A stretch of DNA of 25,930 bases from SIG437 sp045576235 (GCA_045576235.1 JAZNGA010000010.1:1-25930); one strand, 5' to 3'; numbered from the stretch's first letter, positions 1 to 7,367 are shown. Numbers and translations are program-made. Notes: generated by a model from the letters alone, not told the origin.

Positions 1-23
1 GGTAGTGTAAAGTTAAAATGAAA
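1..23 (+). repeat. Left terminal inverted repeat of the IS
   Basis: This is the imperfect partner of the repeat at about 1287-1309. The inner portion (agtta-aaatgaaa) matches well after inversion and the outer 6-7 bases match poorly. Confidence 0.55.
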
Positions 24-175
24 GAATGGCATAATAATTTCACAAAATATCGCAGATTTTCGCCTGAAAGCTTGTAAATGCTCGTCTGCGATTAGTCAAG
101 GGTAAAAATGAACGTGCTAAAGCACGCCCTATGACAAATCACAGAGCGACCATTTGAATATTAACTAAGCGAAAA

Positions 176-1198
176 TCAGGATACGAGCAATAAAGAATTT
201 TGTTGCCGTTCTGAGTATTTTAAGCCAGCAACCTGAGCAGGTGTAAGATTAGATAAGGAACTATGAGGTCTGATGAAATTGTAAAAGAATACAAACATCA
301 TAATCATAGAATTAGCACTTTCAAAGGAGTTAAAGCCGTACCTGGTCTTGTACCAATATTTAAACTGTTTGTTAAAGGCTTCAATAACATTGTTAGAGAT
401 GTCATCTTTAAAGCTTGCAACTCTAATATGTTTAACACCAAATATTGACTTAGTTGGTACTTTGTAAGCAGAATAACGGTCAGTAACAATAGCATTAGGT
501 TTGCCATATTGTTTTACGCTATCAAACAAGCTAAAAGCTTGTGGAGAATCCCTGTGAGGTGATAGGTGAAATCCTAAAACAAACCTTGTTTCACTATCGA
601 TAATAAACCAAATGTAATACTTTTCACCTAAGATTTTGACAACGGTTTCATCAGCGTGCCATTCATCAGAGTCAAAGTTCATAGCAGGCATAAGGGTAAG
701 CATTTTTGAGTGAAATATTGGTGCAAATTTTTTACACCAATCACTGATAGTAACGTGAGAAACTTTGATGTTATACAAAATTTTAAGCATTAAAGCTATC
801 TTGCGAAAAGATGTGCCACCAATGTAAAACATTGTTAGAGCAGTAATAACTAAATGTATGCTGTGACGCATACGTTTGAAATTGTCTTTGCCAATAATGT
901 TAGACATGGATGGTGGCAGTTTCACAGTAGGCTTAGCTTGAAAAAAAGAATGATTACATTTCTTATCCGAGCAACGATAATTAGAATAATCGTCATAATC
1001 GTGATGAAGAAATGAACACTTGCCACAAATAGGGCAAGATGGATATTTGCGAGGATTATCCTTTTTAGGAGTATCCGGAGCAAATTGATGTAAACAATCA
1101 CGGCATTGGTATTTTTGATTACCAAACTTATCTTTGCCGTATTTATAAAGTGAATGGGAGTTGCACCGAGGGCAACAATGTGATATAATTTTTACCAT
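176..1198 (-). CDS. DDE transposase, IS6/IS240-like with zinc-ribbon N-terminus
   Basis: This protein catalyses movement of the surrounding insertion sequence. The N-terminal ~90 residues carry two Cys-rich zinc-ribbon motifs (CPRC...CRDC and CPICGKC...CSDKKC), as in transposases that bind DNA through Zn ribbons. The catalytic core shows the DDE triad in the family's usual contexts: WHADETVV, then IVTDRYSAY, then NNVIEAFNKQFK, followed by a C-terminal RPHSSL-type motif. I chose the ATG at 1198 because a gaaagga ribosome-binding site sits about 11 bases ahead of it; an ATG at 1210 lies right against that site. The predicted length is 340 aa, complete and without frameshift, so the copy may be active. 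It could alternatively be filed near IS1-like zinc-finger transposases, but the DDE region reads as IS240-type. Confidence 0.88.
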   Translation of the reverse strand: MVKIISHCCPRCNSHSLYKYGKDKFGNQKYQCRDCLHQFAPDTPKKDNPRKYPSCPICGKCSFLHHDYDDYSNYRCSDKKCNHSFFQAKPTVKLPPSMSNIIGKDNFKRMRHSIHLVITALTMFYIGGTSFRKIALMLKILYNIKVSHVTISDWCKKFAPIFHSKMLTLMPAMNFDSDEWHADETVVKILGEKYYIWFIIDSETRFVLGFHLSPHRDSPQAFSLFDSVKQYGKPNAIVTDRYSAYKVPTKSIFGVKHIRVASFKDDISNNVIEAFNKQFKYWYKTRYGFNSFESANSMIMMFVFFYNFIRPHSSLSNLTPAQVAGLKYSERQQNSLLLVS

Positions 1199-1256
1199 GA
1201 GATCTTGCATTCCTTTCTCGAAAATTTCGGGAGGTATAGGTTTTAGGGGTAAAACT

Positions 1257-1285
1257 ATTATACCACAAGGAGTTCAAGGTCTCAA
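1257..1285 (-). promoter_or_regulatory. Transposase promoter
   Basis: On the minus strand, TTGAGA (1285-1280) and TATAAT (1262-1257) are separated by 17 bases, ending about 58 bases ahead of the transposase start. It lies inside the right end of the IS and points inward. Confidence 0.75.
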
Positions 1286-1286
1286 T

Positions 1287-1309
1287 TTTCATTTAACTTA
1301 ACAAAACGG
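1287..1309 (-). repeat. Right terminal inverted repeat of the IS
   Basis: The sequence tttcatttaacttaac pairs, inverted, with the left end with one base deleted. It lies just outside the transposase promoter and about 10 bases before the ribosome-binding site of the next gene. The exact outer boundary is uncertain by a few bases. Confidence 0.5.
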
Positions 1310-1334
1310 CATTAAATAAAAGGAGGAAATCATT

Positions 1335-2381
1335 ATGAAAAAATTATTGGCATTATTAACAGTTTTTGTGCTTGCAGTTAGCATGCTCGCAGGTTGTGCC
1401 GGCGAAAATGCTGCAAACACAGCAGACAAAGGCACTATCGCAGTAGTTGCCAAAGGTGAGTCCCACGCTTTCTGGCAGTCTGTTAAAGCAGGCGCAGAGG
1501 CAGCAGGTGCTGAATATGGCTACAAAATTACTTTCAGAGGCCCTGCAAGCGAATCAGCAAAAGACCTTCCGTCTCAGATGGAAATGGTTCAGACAGCTCT
1601 CTCAAGCGGAGCGAACGCTCTCGTTTTAGCAACAATTGGTGAAGGCTTCGTTGATATGCTTTCACAGGCAAAAGATGCAGCTATTCCTGTTGTTCAGTTT
1701 GATAGCGGTATCTGGGCAAACGATGTTGCGGCACTCGATGCAGCAGGTAAAAACCCAATTGTTTCATCAGTTGCAACAAGCAACTATTTAGCAGCTCAGA
1801 TTGATGCTGAGAAGTTCTTTGAAGCTTTAAAAGAAGACATCGCAGCAGCTAGTGACAAATATGTTGTTGGTGTTATTCAACATGACGAAACACAGACAGG
1901 TATTGACAGAGCACAGGGTTTTATTGATAAATTCAACGAGCTTGCTGAAGCTGATGCTTCAACAAAAGGCAAATTCGTTATCGAAAAAGAAGTTAAACCC
2001 GGAGACGCTGACAATGCATATAAAGCAGCACTTGAAGCTTTAGCAGAAAAAGGTGCAGCTGCAATCTTCATGACAAACGAAGGTGTTGTTAAGCAGGTTT
2101 ATGATGCAATCGCTGCAGCAGGTGCAAAATATGATGCTATCAAGTTCTGCGGTTATGATGCAGGTTCAAAACAGATTGAATGGATGAAAGCAACAACAGG
2201 ACCGAAGCTCGTCGGCGCTGTTGCACAGGATTCATTCCAGATTGGCTACAAGTCTGTTGAACAGGCTGTGTTTGCTTTGGAAGGAAAAGAAATAACAGAA
2301 AAAGTTGACATTTCAGGCGCTTGGTGGGATGCTGCAAATGTTGACGAAATGATTGCAAGCAATCTTGTTTACGAAGGCTAA
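1335..2381 (+). CDS. Sugar ABC transporter substrate-binding lipoprotein (RbsB-like)
   Basis: This is an extracellular sugar-binding lipoprotein of the periplasmic-binding-protein type I fold (Peripla_BP_4, RbsB/galactose-binding class). It has a lipoprotein signal peptide with lipobox LAGC, Cys21 being the lipidated residue. The start of the mature domain (TIAVVAKGESHAFWQSVKAGAEAAGAEYG) and later features (SGANALVLATI, the VVQFDSG strand, FCGYDAG, a VGAVAQDSFQIGYKSVEQA hinge) are typical. It is 348 aa, a normal family length, and a strong aaaggagg site precedes the ATG. No permease or ATPase gene lies nearby; a terminator follows directly, so it is an orphan here or the last gene of an operon cut off by the IS. 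The ligand is unknown; ribose, inositol or another monosaccharide are all possible. Confidence 0.9.
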   Translation: MKKLLALLTVFVLAVSMLAGCAGENAANTADKGTIAVVAKGESHAFWQSVKAGAEAAGAEYGYKITFRGPASESAKDLPSQMEMVQTALSSGANALVLATIGEGFVDMLSQAKDAAIPVVQFDSGIWANDVAALDAAGKNPIVSSVATSNYLAAQIDAEKFFEALKEDIAAASDKYVVGVIQHDETQTGIDRAQGFIDKFNELAEADASTKGKFVIEKEVKPGDADNAYKAALEALAEKGAAAIFMTNEGVVKQVYDAIAAAGAKYDAIKFCGYDAGSKQIEWMKATTGPKLVGAVAQDSFQIGYKSVEQAVFALEGKEITEKVDISGAWWDAANVDEMIASNLVYEG

Positions 2382-2399
2382 AAGTCATTATAGCAGGGA

Positions 2400-2430
2400 G
2401 GGGTCGCTCATGACCCCTTTCGATTTTTTT
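2400..2430 (+). terminator. Intrinsic terminator of the binding-protein gene
   Basis: A ggggtc (2400-2405) / gacccc (2412-2417) stem with a six-base loop is followed by a T-rich run (2418-2430). Confidence 0.88.
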
Positions 2431-2435
2431 AAATA

Positions 2436-2467
2436 TAAAAAAGCAACAGAATCATTTTCTGTTGCTT
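2436..2467 (-). terminator. Intrinsic terminator of the AraC-type gene, overlapping its last codons
   Basis: The stem arms aagcaacaga (2441-2450) and tctgttgctt (2458-2467) pair perfectly over 10 bp. On the minus strand the second arm is followed by ttttatattt. The first arm in the transcript encodes the last residues (S-N-R) before the stop, so the coding region ends inside the terminator. Confidence 0.85.
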
Positions 2468-3243
2468 TCTTTCATATATGCTGTCGGTGTCGTGCCTGTG
2501 AATTTCTTGAAAACCTTTGAAAAATAAAAGGGGTCGGAAAAGCCGCACTTTGCAGAAATCTCAGAAATTGTCATATCGCTGTCTTCCATAAATTTGATTG
2601 CTTTTTCAATTCGTTTGCTATTTACATATTCTGTGAATTTGATGTCCATTTTCTTTGTGAAAAGCGAAGAAAAATATTTCTTGTTATAAAAGAAAAGGTC
2701 TGCAAGTTTTTTAATTGAAATGTCGGGTTCTGTGCAGTTTGTGTCAATGTAGTTAAGGATGGTTTCAAATTTGTCGGGCGTTTCCTCTTTTGAATTATTG
2801 ATATAAGACAAAGAATACATAAAAACGCTTTCTGTGAGCGATGCGGCATTGATTTTGTTAACTCTTCTGATGGAGGTCATCCAGAATTCAAAGAGATGCT
2901 CAAATCCATAGTAAATGAAATTGTCTTTATTAATTTTAAACTCTTTTAAAAGATTATCCACGCCATATCCATCGAAGCTTATGTAAAGGTAGGTTAAGTC
3001 ATCGGTTCCTCTGATTTCAAAAATCTGGTCGGGAAATGTGAAAAAAAGAGTGCCTTTGCTTAATGCATATTCGTTGTTTTTAAGCTTAAGCTTGCCCCTT
3101 CCCTTAAAAACAAGATACATATAGTAGCTCCCTTGCATAAATGGTTGACGGAGCTTTTTGTAGTTTGCTTCGTAAACAAAATGGAAATATTCAATGTCGC
3201 CCTTGTTTTCTTTTGTTGGTATGAAATTACATATACCTCGCAT
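2452..3243 (-). CDS. AraC-family transcriptional regulator
   Basis: This is a sugar-type DNA-binding regulator. The N-terminal ~140 residues form the cupin-like effector domain usual in the family (FKGRGKLKLKNNEYALSKGTLFF pattern). The C-terminal ~90 residues hold the two helix-turn-helix units: first ISIKKLADLFFYNKKYFSSLF, second MTISEISAKCGFSDPFYFSKVFKKFTG with the hallmark GFSDPFYFSKVFKK signature. I chose the ATG at 3243 because a gaaagggg site lies 9 bases ahead; a GTG at 3249 is too close to it. The length is then 263 aa. The gene is divergent from the Gfo/Idh-like gene, the usual arrangement for a regulator and its target, and convergent with the binding-protein gene, so those are its probable targets (inference). 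Confidence 0.9.
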   Translation of the reverse strand: MRGICNFIPTKENKGDIEYFHFVYEANYKKLRQPFMQGSYYMYLVFKGRGKLKLKNNEYALSKGTLFFTFPDQIFEIRGTDDLTYLYISFDGYGVDNLLKEFKINKDNFIYYGFEHLFEFWMTSIRRVNKINAASLTESVFMYSLSYINNSKEETPDKFETILNYIDTNCTEPDISIKKLADLFFYNKKYFSSLFTKKMDIKFTEYVNSKRIEKAIKFMEDSDMTISEISAKCGFSDPFYFSKVFKKFTGTTPTAYMKESNRK

Positions 3244-3266
3244 GCGCACTTACCCCTTTCGTTTTC

Positions 3267-3295
3267 AGTATAGCACTATGTTTGTCAAAAATCAA
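3267..3295 (-). promoter_or_regulatory. Promoter of the AraC-type regulator
   Basis: On the minus strand, TTGATT (3295-3290) and TATACT (3272-3267) have a 17-base spacer and lead into the gaaagggg ribosome-binding site. Confidence 0.65.
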
Positions 3296-3319
3296 GAATA
3301 TAAGGTTTTTTTACAGTAT

Positions 3320-3364
3320 AAAATGGGTTTTTTCCATTTTGTAAAAATTGGGCTATGATATAAT
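3320..3364 (+). promoter_or_regulatory. Extended -10 promoter with inverted-repeat operator candidate
   Basis: A perfect inverted repeat aaaatgg (3320-3326) / ccatttt (3334-3340) spans the place where the -35 element should be. A TGA-TATAAT extended -10 lies at 3356-3364 with no recognisable -35 (bases 3336-3341 read attttg). A promoter lacking a -35 but carrying a symmetrical site there fits control by an activator such as the neighbouring AraC-type protein; that link is inference. The long leader from here to the start codon at 3489 contains nothing else I recognise. Confidence 0.55.
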
Positions 3365-3488
3365 TATTTGTGTATGATGGGGTTATCCTTGATTGCGCTT
3401 TGATTGGGAATGTTTTTTTATCATATTTCCTTACATAGCGACAGTTGTGATGATAAATTTAAAATTCTGATAAAAGGAGATTTTATTT

Positions 3489-4628
3489 ATGAAAAAATTA
3501 AGAATTGGTGTTGTCGGTCTCGGTCACAGGGGTAGAGCAATTGTCAAGATTGCGGCAGAATTTGACCAGATTGAAATTGCTGCTGTGTGCGATTTGAGAC
3601 GAAGCAATTGGTATGAGCAGCAATGGTTATCTCCTGCGGCTTTTTCTGAACTGTTTCCTGAAACTGTGTTCTATGATGATTATGATAAAATGCTTGATGA
3701 AGGAAAGCTTGACGCTGTTATCGTAGAAACAGGCGCAGACATCCATGCGGAATTCTGTGAAAAGGCGCTCCAAAAAAACATTAATGTTCTTTCAGACATC
3801 CCTGTTGTTGCAAGCCTTAAAGAAGCTGAAGATTTATGGAAGGCTTTGCAAAAATCAAAGGCAATGTTTTGCACAGGTGCAAACCCGAACTATCAGAGAT
3901 TCACGGTTTTCTTAAATGATTTCTATAAGAAAGGTCTTTTGGGAAAGCCCTATTGCATGGAAGCAGAATATATTCACTGGAGTCTGCCCGGAAGTGAAGA
4001 AGATGTTCACTTAAACGAAAACGGAGACTGGAGAAAGCTCTTAATTCCAATTCGCTATTGCACCCATTCTTTAGGACCGCTTCTTTCCATTGTGGAGGAG
4101 GATTTGAGAAAGGTGAGCTGCTTTGGAACAGGTCAGCACGCAGACCCGTCTGAATATGGTGATGTTAAAACTGATGATATGATGTGTGCTCAGTTTAGAA
4201 CAGAGTCGGGAATTGTTATCCGTTTTATGAGAAACAAAAGATGCCGTGCAGACATAGGCTGCCATACATACAGAGTGTTTGGCACAGAGGGCTACATGGA
4301 AAAAACTGAAAGATTTTCAAAGAATGTTATCAGATATAATTCAATGAAAGAGCTTGACACAAGCTTAAAAGAAGTCAACGGAGAACGCATGCCTCCAGCA
4401 TATGAAAATAACCCGAAGGCTAAAGTCGGTCATGGTGGCATTGACTATGCAATGCTCGATAATTTCTTTAAGGTTTTAGCAGGAGAAAAAGGAGAAGTTA
4501 TCAGTCTTAAAGATGGTCTTAGAATGACTCTCCCGGGCATTTATGCAGAAGAATCTGCAAAACGCGGCGGCGAAGTGCTCACTATGTATTATCCTTGGGA
4601 TGAGGAATGGAGCACAGAGATTAAATAA
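3489..4628 (+). CDS. Gfo/Idh/MocA-family protein with GH109-like motifs
   Basis: This is a predicted NAD(P)-dependent sugar oxidoreductase or redox-type glycosidase, cytoplasmic. The N-terminal Rossmann fold shows GVVGLGHRG (Gly10, Gly12, Gly15) and a strand ending VCD (residue 35). The usual EKP motif after the fifth strand, whose Lys is normally catalytic, is replaced by SDIP (102-105). In the C-terminal domain there are THSLGP (192-197) and HGGIDY (315-320), which resemble motifs I know from family GH109, the NAD-dependent N-acetylgalactosaminidases. The 379-aa length fits the superfamily. An ataaaaggaga ribosome-binding site precedes the ATG. It is divergent from the AraC-type regulator and ends in its own terminator. 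Substrate and reaction type are open; superfamily membership is sure, the GH109 likeness is tentative. Confidence 0.88.
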   Translation: MKKLRIGVVGLGHRGRAIVKIAAEFDQIEIAAVCDLRRSNWYEQQWLSPAAFSELFPETVFYDDYDKMLDEGKLDAVIVETGADIHAEFCEKALQKNINVLSDIPVVASLKEAEDLWKALQKSKAMFCTGANPNYQRFTVFLNDFYKKGLLGKPYCMEAEYIHWSLPGSEEDVHLNENGDWRKLLIPIRYCTHSLGPLLSIVEEDLRKVSCFGTGQHADPSEYGDVKTDDMMCAQFRTESGIVIRFMRNKRCRADIGCHTYRVFGTEGYMEKTERFSKNVIRYNSMKELDTSLKEVNGERMPPAYENNPKAKVGHGGIDYAMLDNFFKVLAGEKGEVISLKDGLRMTLPGIYAEESAKRGGEVLTMYYPWDEEWSTEIK

Positions 4629-4641
4629 TTAAACAGATTTA

Positions 4642-4673
4642 AAAGGGCGGTTCAATCAGAACTGCCCTTTTTT
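4642..4673 (+). terminator. Intrinsic terminator after the Gfo/Idh-like gene
   Basis: A 12-bp stem (4642-4653 with 4659-4670, one G-U pair) with loop aatca is followed by a T-run. Confidence 0.92.
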
Positions 4674-4735
4674 ATGCTCTAAAATGATAGAAAAGATGCT
4701 TTTTTACATAACACCTATTAAATATTTTAAAATGC

Positions 4736-4764
4736 TTTACAAGGAAGTTTTTTTATATTATAAT
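4736..4764 (+). promoter_or_regulatory. Promoter of thyX-tmk
   Basis: TTTACA (4736-4741) and TATAAT (4759-4764) are separated by 17 bases, about 60 bases ahead of the thyX start. Confidence 0.8.
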
Positions 4765-4826
4765 AAGATGTGAATGTTTGAAAAAAATCTGCCCAAGTAA
4801 ATGTGACAACAGAAAGGAAGAAATTT

Positions 4827-5603
4827 ATGCCTATAACTGTAAAATTGCTTCAACACACACCTGAGCCTGAGAAGGTTGTCTCGGCTGCTGCCAAGCTTTG
4901 TTATTCGAGCGCGGGAGTGGAAAACATTTTAGATGGTTTAACGGAAGAAAAAACGGAAAAATTTCTTAATATGCTGATGGATATGGGGCACGAAAGCCCG
5001 ACGGAGCATGTTTCGTTCACATTTGGAATTGAAGGCGTTTCAAGAAGTCTTTTAGCGCAGATAACGCGCCACAGAATTGCAAGCTATTCTGTTAAATCGC
5101 AGAGATATGTCAAAGAAGGACAGTTTGAATTCATTGTTCCGCCTGAAATCGAAAACATTCCAGAGGCTAAAGAGCTCTACATAAAAGCTATGGAAGATGA
5201 CCAGAAAACATATAATGAGCTTTCCGAAATTCTTTTCAAAAAGCATTATGACAGACTGATTGCAGATGGAAAAGATGAAAAAGAGGCTAAAAAAGCAGCA
5301 GAAAAGCAGGCGATAGAAGATGCGCGATTTGTTCTCCCCAATGCCTGTGAGACAAAAATGGTTGTGACAATGAATGCAAGAAGTCTTATGAATTTTTTCA
5401 GGCACAGATGCTGCATGAGGGCGCAATGGGAAATCAGAGAGCTTTCTTATCAGATGCTTATGCTTGTCAAAGAGGTTGCACCGAGCCTGTTTAAATATGC
5501 AGGACCTGCGTGCGTGCACGGAAAATGCCCCGAAGGCTCAATGTCGTGCGGAAAATCTGCCGAGATGAAAAAACTCTATAAACAGGAGAAAACAAATGGG
5601 TAA
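4827..5603 (+). CDS. thyX: Flavin-dependent thymidylate synthase ThyX
   Basis: ThyX methylates dUMP to dTMP with methylenetetrahydrofolate, using FAD and NADPH, as an alternative to ThyA. The signature RHR-x7-S is present: RHRIASYSVKSQR, residues 81-93 of the chosen frame. A second arginine/histidine cluster, FFRHRCCMRAQWEIRE, matches the family's C-terminal substrate region. The protein ends with a Cys-containing tail, CVHGKCPEGSMSCGK, spaced like a small metal or disulfide motif and common in clostridial members as far as I recall. I start at the ATG at 4827 because an aaaggaag site lies just ahead of it; a GTG at 4803 lacks one. The length is 258 aa. The stop overlaps the start of tmk by 8 bases, so the two are translationally coupled. 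Confidence 0.96.
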   Translation: MPITVKLLQHTPEPEKVVSAAAKLCYSSAGVENILDGLTEEKTEKFLNMLMDMGHESPTEHVSFTFGIEGVSRSLLAQITRHRIASYSVKSQRYVKEGQFEFIVPPEIENIPEAKELYIKAMEDDQKTYNELSEILFKKHYDRLIADGKDEKEAKKAAEKQAIEDARFVLPNACETKMVVTMNARSLMNFFRHRCCMRAQWEIRELSYQMLMLVKEVAPSLFKYAGPACVHGKCPEGSMSCGKSAEMKKLYKQEKTNG

Positions 5604-6270
5604 ATTGATTGTTATTGAAGGCGTTGATGCAAGCGGAAAGCAGACACAGACAGAATTGCTTTTTAAAAGACTTGAGAGCGAGGGCTTAAATGTCAGATGT
5701 GTTTCGTTTCCTGACTATGAAAGTGATTTTTCGCTTCCCGTCAGAAGATATTTAGCAGGCGATTTAGGGGCTGACCCGAAGGCCGTAAATGCATATGCCG
5801 CGTCAACCTTTTATGCGATAGACAGATATGCAAGCTTTAAAAGAGACTGGGGCGAGTTTTATAATGAGGGCGGCATAATAATTGCTGACCGATATGTGAC
5901 ATCAAACATTGTTCATCAGGCATCAAAGGTGGAAAAGGAAAAAAGGGAAGATTTCATAAGCTGGCTTTCTGATTTGGAATATGGTAAGCTCGGCCTGCCC
6001 GTTCCGGATGGCGTGATTTTTCTTGATATGCCCCCTGCTTTTGCCCGCGAGCTGATGAAAGCGAGAATGAATAAAATAACGGGCGATGCTAAAAAGGACA
6101 TTCACGAAAGCGACTCAGGTTATCTTGATGCATCATATAATAATGCTGTTTCCATTGCCGACCTTTTAAAATGGAACAAAATTTCCTGCGTTAAAGACGA
6201 AAAAGTCAAAAAAAGGGAAGAAATAGCGGAAGAAATATATGAAAAAGTGAAAATCATAATCGAGCATTAG
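5596..6270 (+). CDS. tmk: Thymidylate kinase
   Basis: The enzyme phosphorylates dTMP to dTDP, the step directly after ThyX. The Walker A loop is EGVDASGKQT (8-17), the DR motif is ADRYVTSN (residues 97-104, Asp98-Arg99), and a lid-type region with MKARMNK follows. The length of 224 aa is slightly above the usual ~205-215. An aacaggaga ribosome-binding site lies inside the end of thyX, and the ATG overlaps the thyX stop region by 8 bases. It sits outside the more usual tmk-holB context. No terminator is obvious downstream before the rplM promoter. Confidence 0.93.
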   Translation: MGKLIVIEGVDASGKQTQTELLFKRLESEGLNVRCVSFPDYESDFSLPVRRYLAGDLGADPKAVNAYAASTFYAIDRYASFKRDWGEFYNEGGIIIADRYVTSNIVHQASKVEKEKREDFISWLSDLEYGKLGLPVPDGVIFLDMPPAFARELMKARMNKITGDAKKDIHESDSGYLDASYNNAVSIADLLKWNKISCVKDEKVKKREEIAEEIYEKVKIIIEH

Positions 6271-6341
6271 TGAGATATAGAGAGAAAAAAGAAGAAAAAC
6301 GAAGTTCATAAAACTTATTTTAAAAAAGTTTAAAAAACCTC

Positions 6342-6370
6342 TTGACAAACTTTTTAACTTGTCGTATAAT
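6342..6370 (+). promoter_or_regulatory. Consensus promoter of rplM-rpsI
   Basis: Perfect TTGACA (6342-6347), a 17-base spacer and perfect TATAAT (6365-6370) fit a highly expressed ribosomal protein operon. The leader to the start codon is only about 50 bases; I see no clear L13-leader structure in it. Confidence 0.95.
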
Positions 6371-6428
6371 ATCGTCTGTACGATTTTAAGAAGAAAATAT
6401 TGTGAATAACTTAGGAGGTTATAAATTT

Positions 6429-6866
6429 ATGAGTACATTTATGGCAAAAGCACATGAACTCGACAGAAAATGGTATATCATAGATGCTGACGGCAAGCCT
6501 CTCGGTCGTGTTGCAGCTCAGGCTGCTGCAATCTTAAGAGGAAAGCATAAGCCGGAATTCACTCCTCACTGCGACTGCGGTGACCATGTAATTATCCTTA
6601 ACGCATCTAAAGCAGTTCTGACGGGAAAGAAATTGCAGCAGAAAGTTTACTACAGACACACAGGCTATGTTGGCGGCTTGAAAGAAGTTAAGTATGACAA
6701 GCTTATGGCAGAAAGACCTGAATTCGCTGTGACTAAAGCTGTTAAAGGAATGCTCCCGCACAACACATTAGGTGCTAAGGCATTGACAAGACTCAGAGTT
6801 TATGCAGGTGCAGAGCACGACAACGCTGCTCAGAAGCCTGAAGCATGGACTTTGGAGATTAAATAA
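6429..6866 (+). CDS. rplM: 50S ribosomal protein L13
   Basis: This is a structural protein of the large subunit. The sequence WYIIDADGKPLGRVAAQAA near the start and KAVKGMLPHNTLGAKALTRLRVYAG near the end are diagnostic for L13. The start is the ATG at 6429, 8-9 bases after a strong taggaggt site, giving 145 aa; an in-frame start at 6402 lies ahead of the ribosome-binding site and is rejected. The rpsI start follows 15 bases after the stop, the classic rplM-rpsI pair. Confidence 0.98.
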   Translation: MSTFMAKAHELDRKWYIIDADGKPLGRVAAQAAAILRGKHKPEFTPHCDCGDHVIILNASKAVLTGKKLQQKVYYRHTGYVGGLKEVKYDKLMAERPEFAVTKAVKGMLPHNTLGAKALTRLRVYAGAEHDNAAQKPEAWTLEIK

Positions 6867-6881
6867 GGAGGGAATTTATAA

Positions 6882-7274
6882 ATGGCTGAATTTTATTACG
6901 GTACAGGAAGAAGAAAAAAGTCAGTTGCAAGGGTTCGTCTTGTTCCCGGTAAAGGCAACATTACAATAAATGAGAGAACTATCGATGACTATTTTGGCTT
7001 AGACACATTAAAGCTCATCGTTAATCAGCCTCTCGTAGCTACAAAAACTCAGGATAAATACGATGTTTTGGTTAAAGTTGTTGGCGGTGGCTTCACAGGT
7101 CAGGCAGGTGCTATCAGACATGGTATTTCAAGAGCGCTCCTTGAAGCAGACGAAGAAGCATATCGTCCAATTCTCAAAAAAGCAGGCTTCTTAACTCGTG
7201 ACCCGAGAATGAAGGAAAGAAAGAAGTATGGACTCAAGGCTGCTCGTCGTGCTCCACAGTTCTCAAAGAGATAA
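6882..7274 (+). CDS. rpsI: 30S ribosomal protein S9
   Basis: This small-subunit protein has a C-terminal tail that reaches the P-site tRNA. FYYGTGRRKKSVARVRL at the start, GGGFTGQAGAIRHGISRALL in the middle and the terminal QFSKR are family signatures. It is 130 aa, the expected length. A taaggaggg site precedes the ATG. It is co-transcribed with rplM and followed by a strong terminator. Confidence 0.98.
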   Translation: MAEFYYGTGRRKKSVARVRLVPGKGNITINERTIDDYFGLDTLKLIVNQPLVATKTQDKYDVLVKVVGGGFTGQAGAIRHGISRALLEADEEAYRPILKKAGFLTRDPRMKERKKYGLKAARRAPQFSKR

Positions 7275-7287
7275 TTATTATCTACTC

Positions 7288-7324
7288 AAATCCCACAACC
7301 ATCAGGGTTGTGGGGTTTTTTTTT
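7288..7324 (+). terminator. Intrinsic terminator of rplM-rpsI
   Basis: The stem cccacaacc (7292-7300) / ggttgtggg (7306-7314) can be extended by A-T pairs on both sides and is followed by a run of nine Ts (7316-7324). Confidence 0.95.
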
Positions 7325-7338
7325 ACAAATGCAACTTG

Positions 7339-7367
7339 TTGCATTTTTTATTTTTGTGTGATATAAT
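7339..7367 (+). promoter_or_regulatory. Promoter at the head of hairpin array 1
   Basis: TTGCAT (7339-7344) and TATAAT (7362-7367) are separated by 17 bases, with a TG two bases before the -10 (extended -10). The -35 forms part of a perfect stem, aaatgcaa (7327-7334) / ttgcattt (7339-7346). Transcription would begin near 7374, inside the first hairpin unit, so the whole array would become the leader of the downstream four-helix-bundle mRNA. Confidence 0.6.

Larger units (their letters stand above)
1..1309 (-). mobile_element. Insertion sequence with IS6/IS240-like transposase
   Basis: The element holds one transposase gene on the minus strand, its promoter and imperfect terminal inverted repeats. 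The left tip starts ggtagtgtaaagttaaaatg at base 1. The reverse complement of the right tip (about 1287-1309) reads gttaagttaaatgaaa in its inner part, matching the left end with one base deleted and some mismatches at the outermost bases. The 1-175 stretch left of the transposase is non-coding and holds small stems (cgcaga 51-56 with tctgcg 85-90; a cgtgc/gcacg stem near 109-122). Because base 1 is also the first base of the window, a target duplication cannot be checked and the left tip could be a base or two short. Family placement rests on the transposase and is moderately sure. Confidence 0.75.

Noticed and set aside
5052..5519. 155-codon minus-strand open frame
   Set aside because: It is antisense to thyX, whose motifs are unmistakable.
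6371..6428. L13 leader autoregulatory structure
   Set aside because: The leader is short and I could not draw a convincing conserved stem.
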